Below, piece by piece: positions 62,195 through 64,000 of a stretch of 64,000 bases of DNA (position 1 is its first letter; every line of letters begins with the position of its first letter). The notes under the pieces are model-generated. The model ran no database searches. It was given only the letters and a program-made list of their open reading frames with translations, and had not been told where the DNA came from. The DNA is from Hoplostethus atlanticus (taxonomy: Eukaryota; Chordata; Actinopteri; Trachichthyiformes; Trachichthyidae), in NCBI GenBank assembly GCA_034670405.1, contig JAXDDX010000281.1, positions 124,001 to 188,000 on the forward strand, in the 5' to 3' direction. The translations under genes and the position numbers were made by a program.

Positions 62195-62965
62195 TTGTTA
62201 GGATTTGACCAATATGGATTTTTGAAGGTCGATACTGATGTTTTTGGACTGAAGCTGCCAATTGCTGATATTTCATTCAAAGCTGCTGCGTGTAGAATAT
62301 CTATCCTCAATATATCATTCTTAAATACATTTTGACAGCATAATGGCTGTAGAAAAATTTAAAAAAGAAGATTGCTTCACTTTGAATGAACAGCGTGAAG
62401 AGACATGGCAGATGGTGAAACATTAAAAAGTTACCACTCCCAACAGCTGCTACACCCTCTTCAATAAAACAGATGTGGGCATTGTTTTTTTTTTTTTTGC
62501 CAAAAATCAATATACAGTACAAGATCCAAACAGGTTGCCATCTTGTACTGATGATCCCAAAAAACAGACACAATAAGCAACTCAGGGATAGAAGACAGAT
62601 AAAACAATGAACGTCAAATAAGAATGTACTGACTGACTGTTTGCAGGGGGTTACCGATGGTTCAGTAGTTGCACTTTGTGACAGCGATATAAAACACTAC
62701 CACTAACAGACTCAAGGGGTCGCCAAAGTCAGCAAATGTCAAATTCTACTGCAGCAGTTTTAACCATTTTGTATGCTGAAAAATCACCAAATTGACAAAG
62801 CCTCAGAACCTGTCCGCTAGACCCCAGGGTAATACAACACACATTAGAATCATTTCAGACTTCCCACAGACAGCCAATGTAGTATTATCAATTATACAAT
62901 AAATATGTAATCAATCAAACTGCATCATATCCATCATATTGGACACCGATTGGCCGATATCTGAT
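62195..62965. repeat. Dispersed repeat family, long copy
   Basis: GACCAATATGGATTTTTGAA, GGTCGATACTGATGTTTTTG and GAAGCTGCCAATTGCTGATA at the left; CAATCAAACTGCATCATATC and GATTGGCCGATATCTGATTT at the right. The middle (62280-62860) is unrelated sequence, so either a longer family member or a copy split by an insertion. Confidence 0.55.
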
Positions 62966-64000
62966 TTTTTTACAAAAGGTCAAAAAGGTAATCCTAGTTT
63001 GGAGTACTTTATGCATATAATCCCCTTTTGTATCTTTCTCACTTAAACTGAAAAAACCTGTACAATACCAGATATGTCACAGATGAAACAGCTAAACTGC
63101 TGTCTCTGCTCTCAGAAGGATGTGAGAACATCTATGAGATGAGTTTTTTTTACTCCTGCTTCCCCCAGCTAATGCTTGGCTGCCTAATGGGACTTGATTT
63201 AGTAATTAAAAGCCATTCCACAAAATATCCCATTAACAGCTTTCTCTTTTTTTGCTCTAATAATGGAAATAATGGCCAAGACAGCAACTTAAGTAGGGGT
63301 TCAAGTCTCTTCTCTTCTCTTCTTCTCTTCTTTCTCTTCTCTTCTTCTTCTTCTTCTTCTTCTTCTTCTTCCTCTTCCTCTTCCTCTTCTTCTTCTCCTT
63401 CTTCCTTCTTCTCCTTCTTCTTCTTCTTCTTCTGAGGCTTTTTCAATTTATAACCCATCAGCCCCACATTTTGTACACGGCTTTAGGGGACCCACCCACA
63501 CAAATTGGATAAACAATATGGCTGCCATCAACCAACACCTTGCCAATGGGTGCGGTGCAACACAAAACTGGCCATAACTCAATGACAATTTGTGAAGTCA
63601 GCACAAAACGTGGTAGATGTATTCAAGAGGTCAACAAGCAAGCCTGCAATGGCATTCTGACAACAACCCATAGGAGGCGCCCAAAAATGGTTCTTAATCT
63701 GGTCATTGAAATTGCATGAAATGTGCTTGAAATGCATTAGGATACATTTGAATTATAAACCCATTAGAAGCAGAGATAAGCACTTCTTACAATATAATCA
63801 TCAGACAAAAATCACATTCAATTTAATATCATGTCGTTAACTATACAGCTGCCCCATAAAGTGTTTATCCCTCTTGCGTTCATTATATCATGCTCTGATT
63901 ATGATCATCACGCACTCACGATGTGCTTACGATGCCTTGTAAAGCCTTATGAGCTGAACTGAACGTCCTGATATTTTAGAAACCGAAAGTTATTAATAAA
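62966..64000 (+). other. pacsin: pacsin intron to right edge
   Basis: (CTT)n at about 63305-63432 produces long serine/phenylalanine and glutamate/lysine open frames that are not genes. No further F-BAR exon is present before the edge. Confidence 0.7.

Noticed and set aside
63139-63467. Serine-rich plus-strand and glutamate-rich minus-strand ORFs
   Set aside because: Translations of a (CTT)n microsatellite.

Overview
The window is vertebrate genomic DNA, almost certainly from a ray-finned (teleost) fish. Small phase-matched exons with GT-AG introns, abundant (CA)n, (CT)n and (GATA)n microsatellites, a decayed Tc1/mariner element with IR/DR ends, hAT-like MITEs and several teleost-type dispersed repeats all point that way. 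The species cannot be named from the sequence. There are no operons or bacterial features.

About 6.4-45.9 kb (+ strand) holds most of one gene, the postsynaptic scaffold SHANK1. I could place 24 exon pieces in order: SPN domain, ankyrin repeats, linker, SH3, PDZ, a very long proline-rich exon with the Homer ligand, and the C-terminal SAM domain. The phases of all joined exons agree, and the frame closes at the stop codon at 45910-45912 only if two extra C bases are discounted in the giant exon. Joined this way, the part present encodes about 2,260 residues, or about 2,270 with two microexons. The exon or exons encoding residues before the SPN motif KCLRFNP lie upstream of the window. Inside the gene are a candidate internal first exon for a PDZ-starting short isoform (28861-28967), a 27-nt PWKKK microexon (38211-38237), a possible 12-nt microexon (44823-44834), a possible alternative C-terminal splice, and two single-base frameshifts in C homopolymers.

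About 45.9-50.5 kb is the presumed shank1 3' UTR and downstream flank.

About 53.06-51.49 kb (- strand) looks like a small non-coding snoRNA host gene. It has a TATA box, a strong first donor, a last exon with AATAAA, and two introns that each carry a box C/D-like RNA about 68 nt upstream of the 3' splice site. The two RNAs share a 13-nt guide-like block, and their hairpin stems differ by a compensatory base-pair swap. From memory they resemble SNORD88 (HBII-180), whose human host C19orf48 lies close to SHANK1 on 19q13.33. This would be conserved synteny of a tiny RNA gene.

From about 54.6 kb to the right edge (+ strand) is the 5' half of a PACSIN/syndapin F-BAR gene: a likely 5' UTR exon, then five coding exons giving about 262 residues of the F-BAR domain. 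The NPF linker and SH3 domain lie beyond the window. SHANK proteins organise the postsynaptic density and PACSINs couple membrane curvature to dynamin and N-WASP. Both act at actin-rich membranes, but nothing in the sequence shows they are co-regulated. The remaining sequence is intronic and rich in satellites, MITEs and a dispersed repeat seen at least eight times. Several intronic stretches of unique sequence look like conserved non-coding elements.
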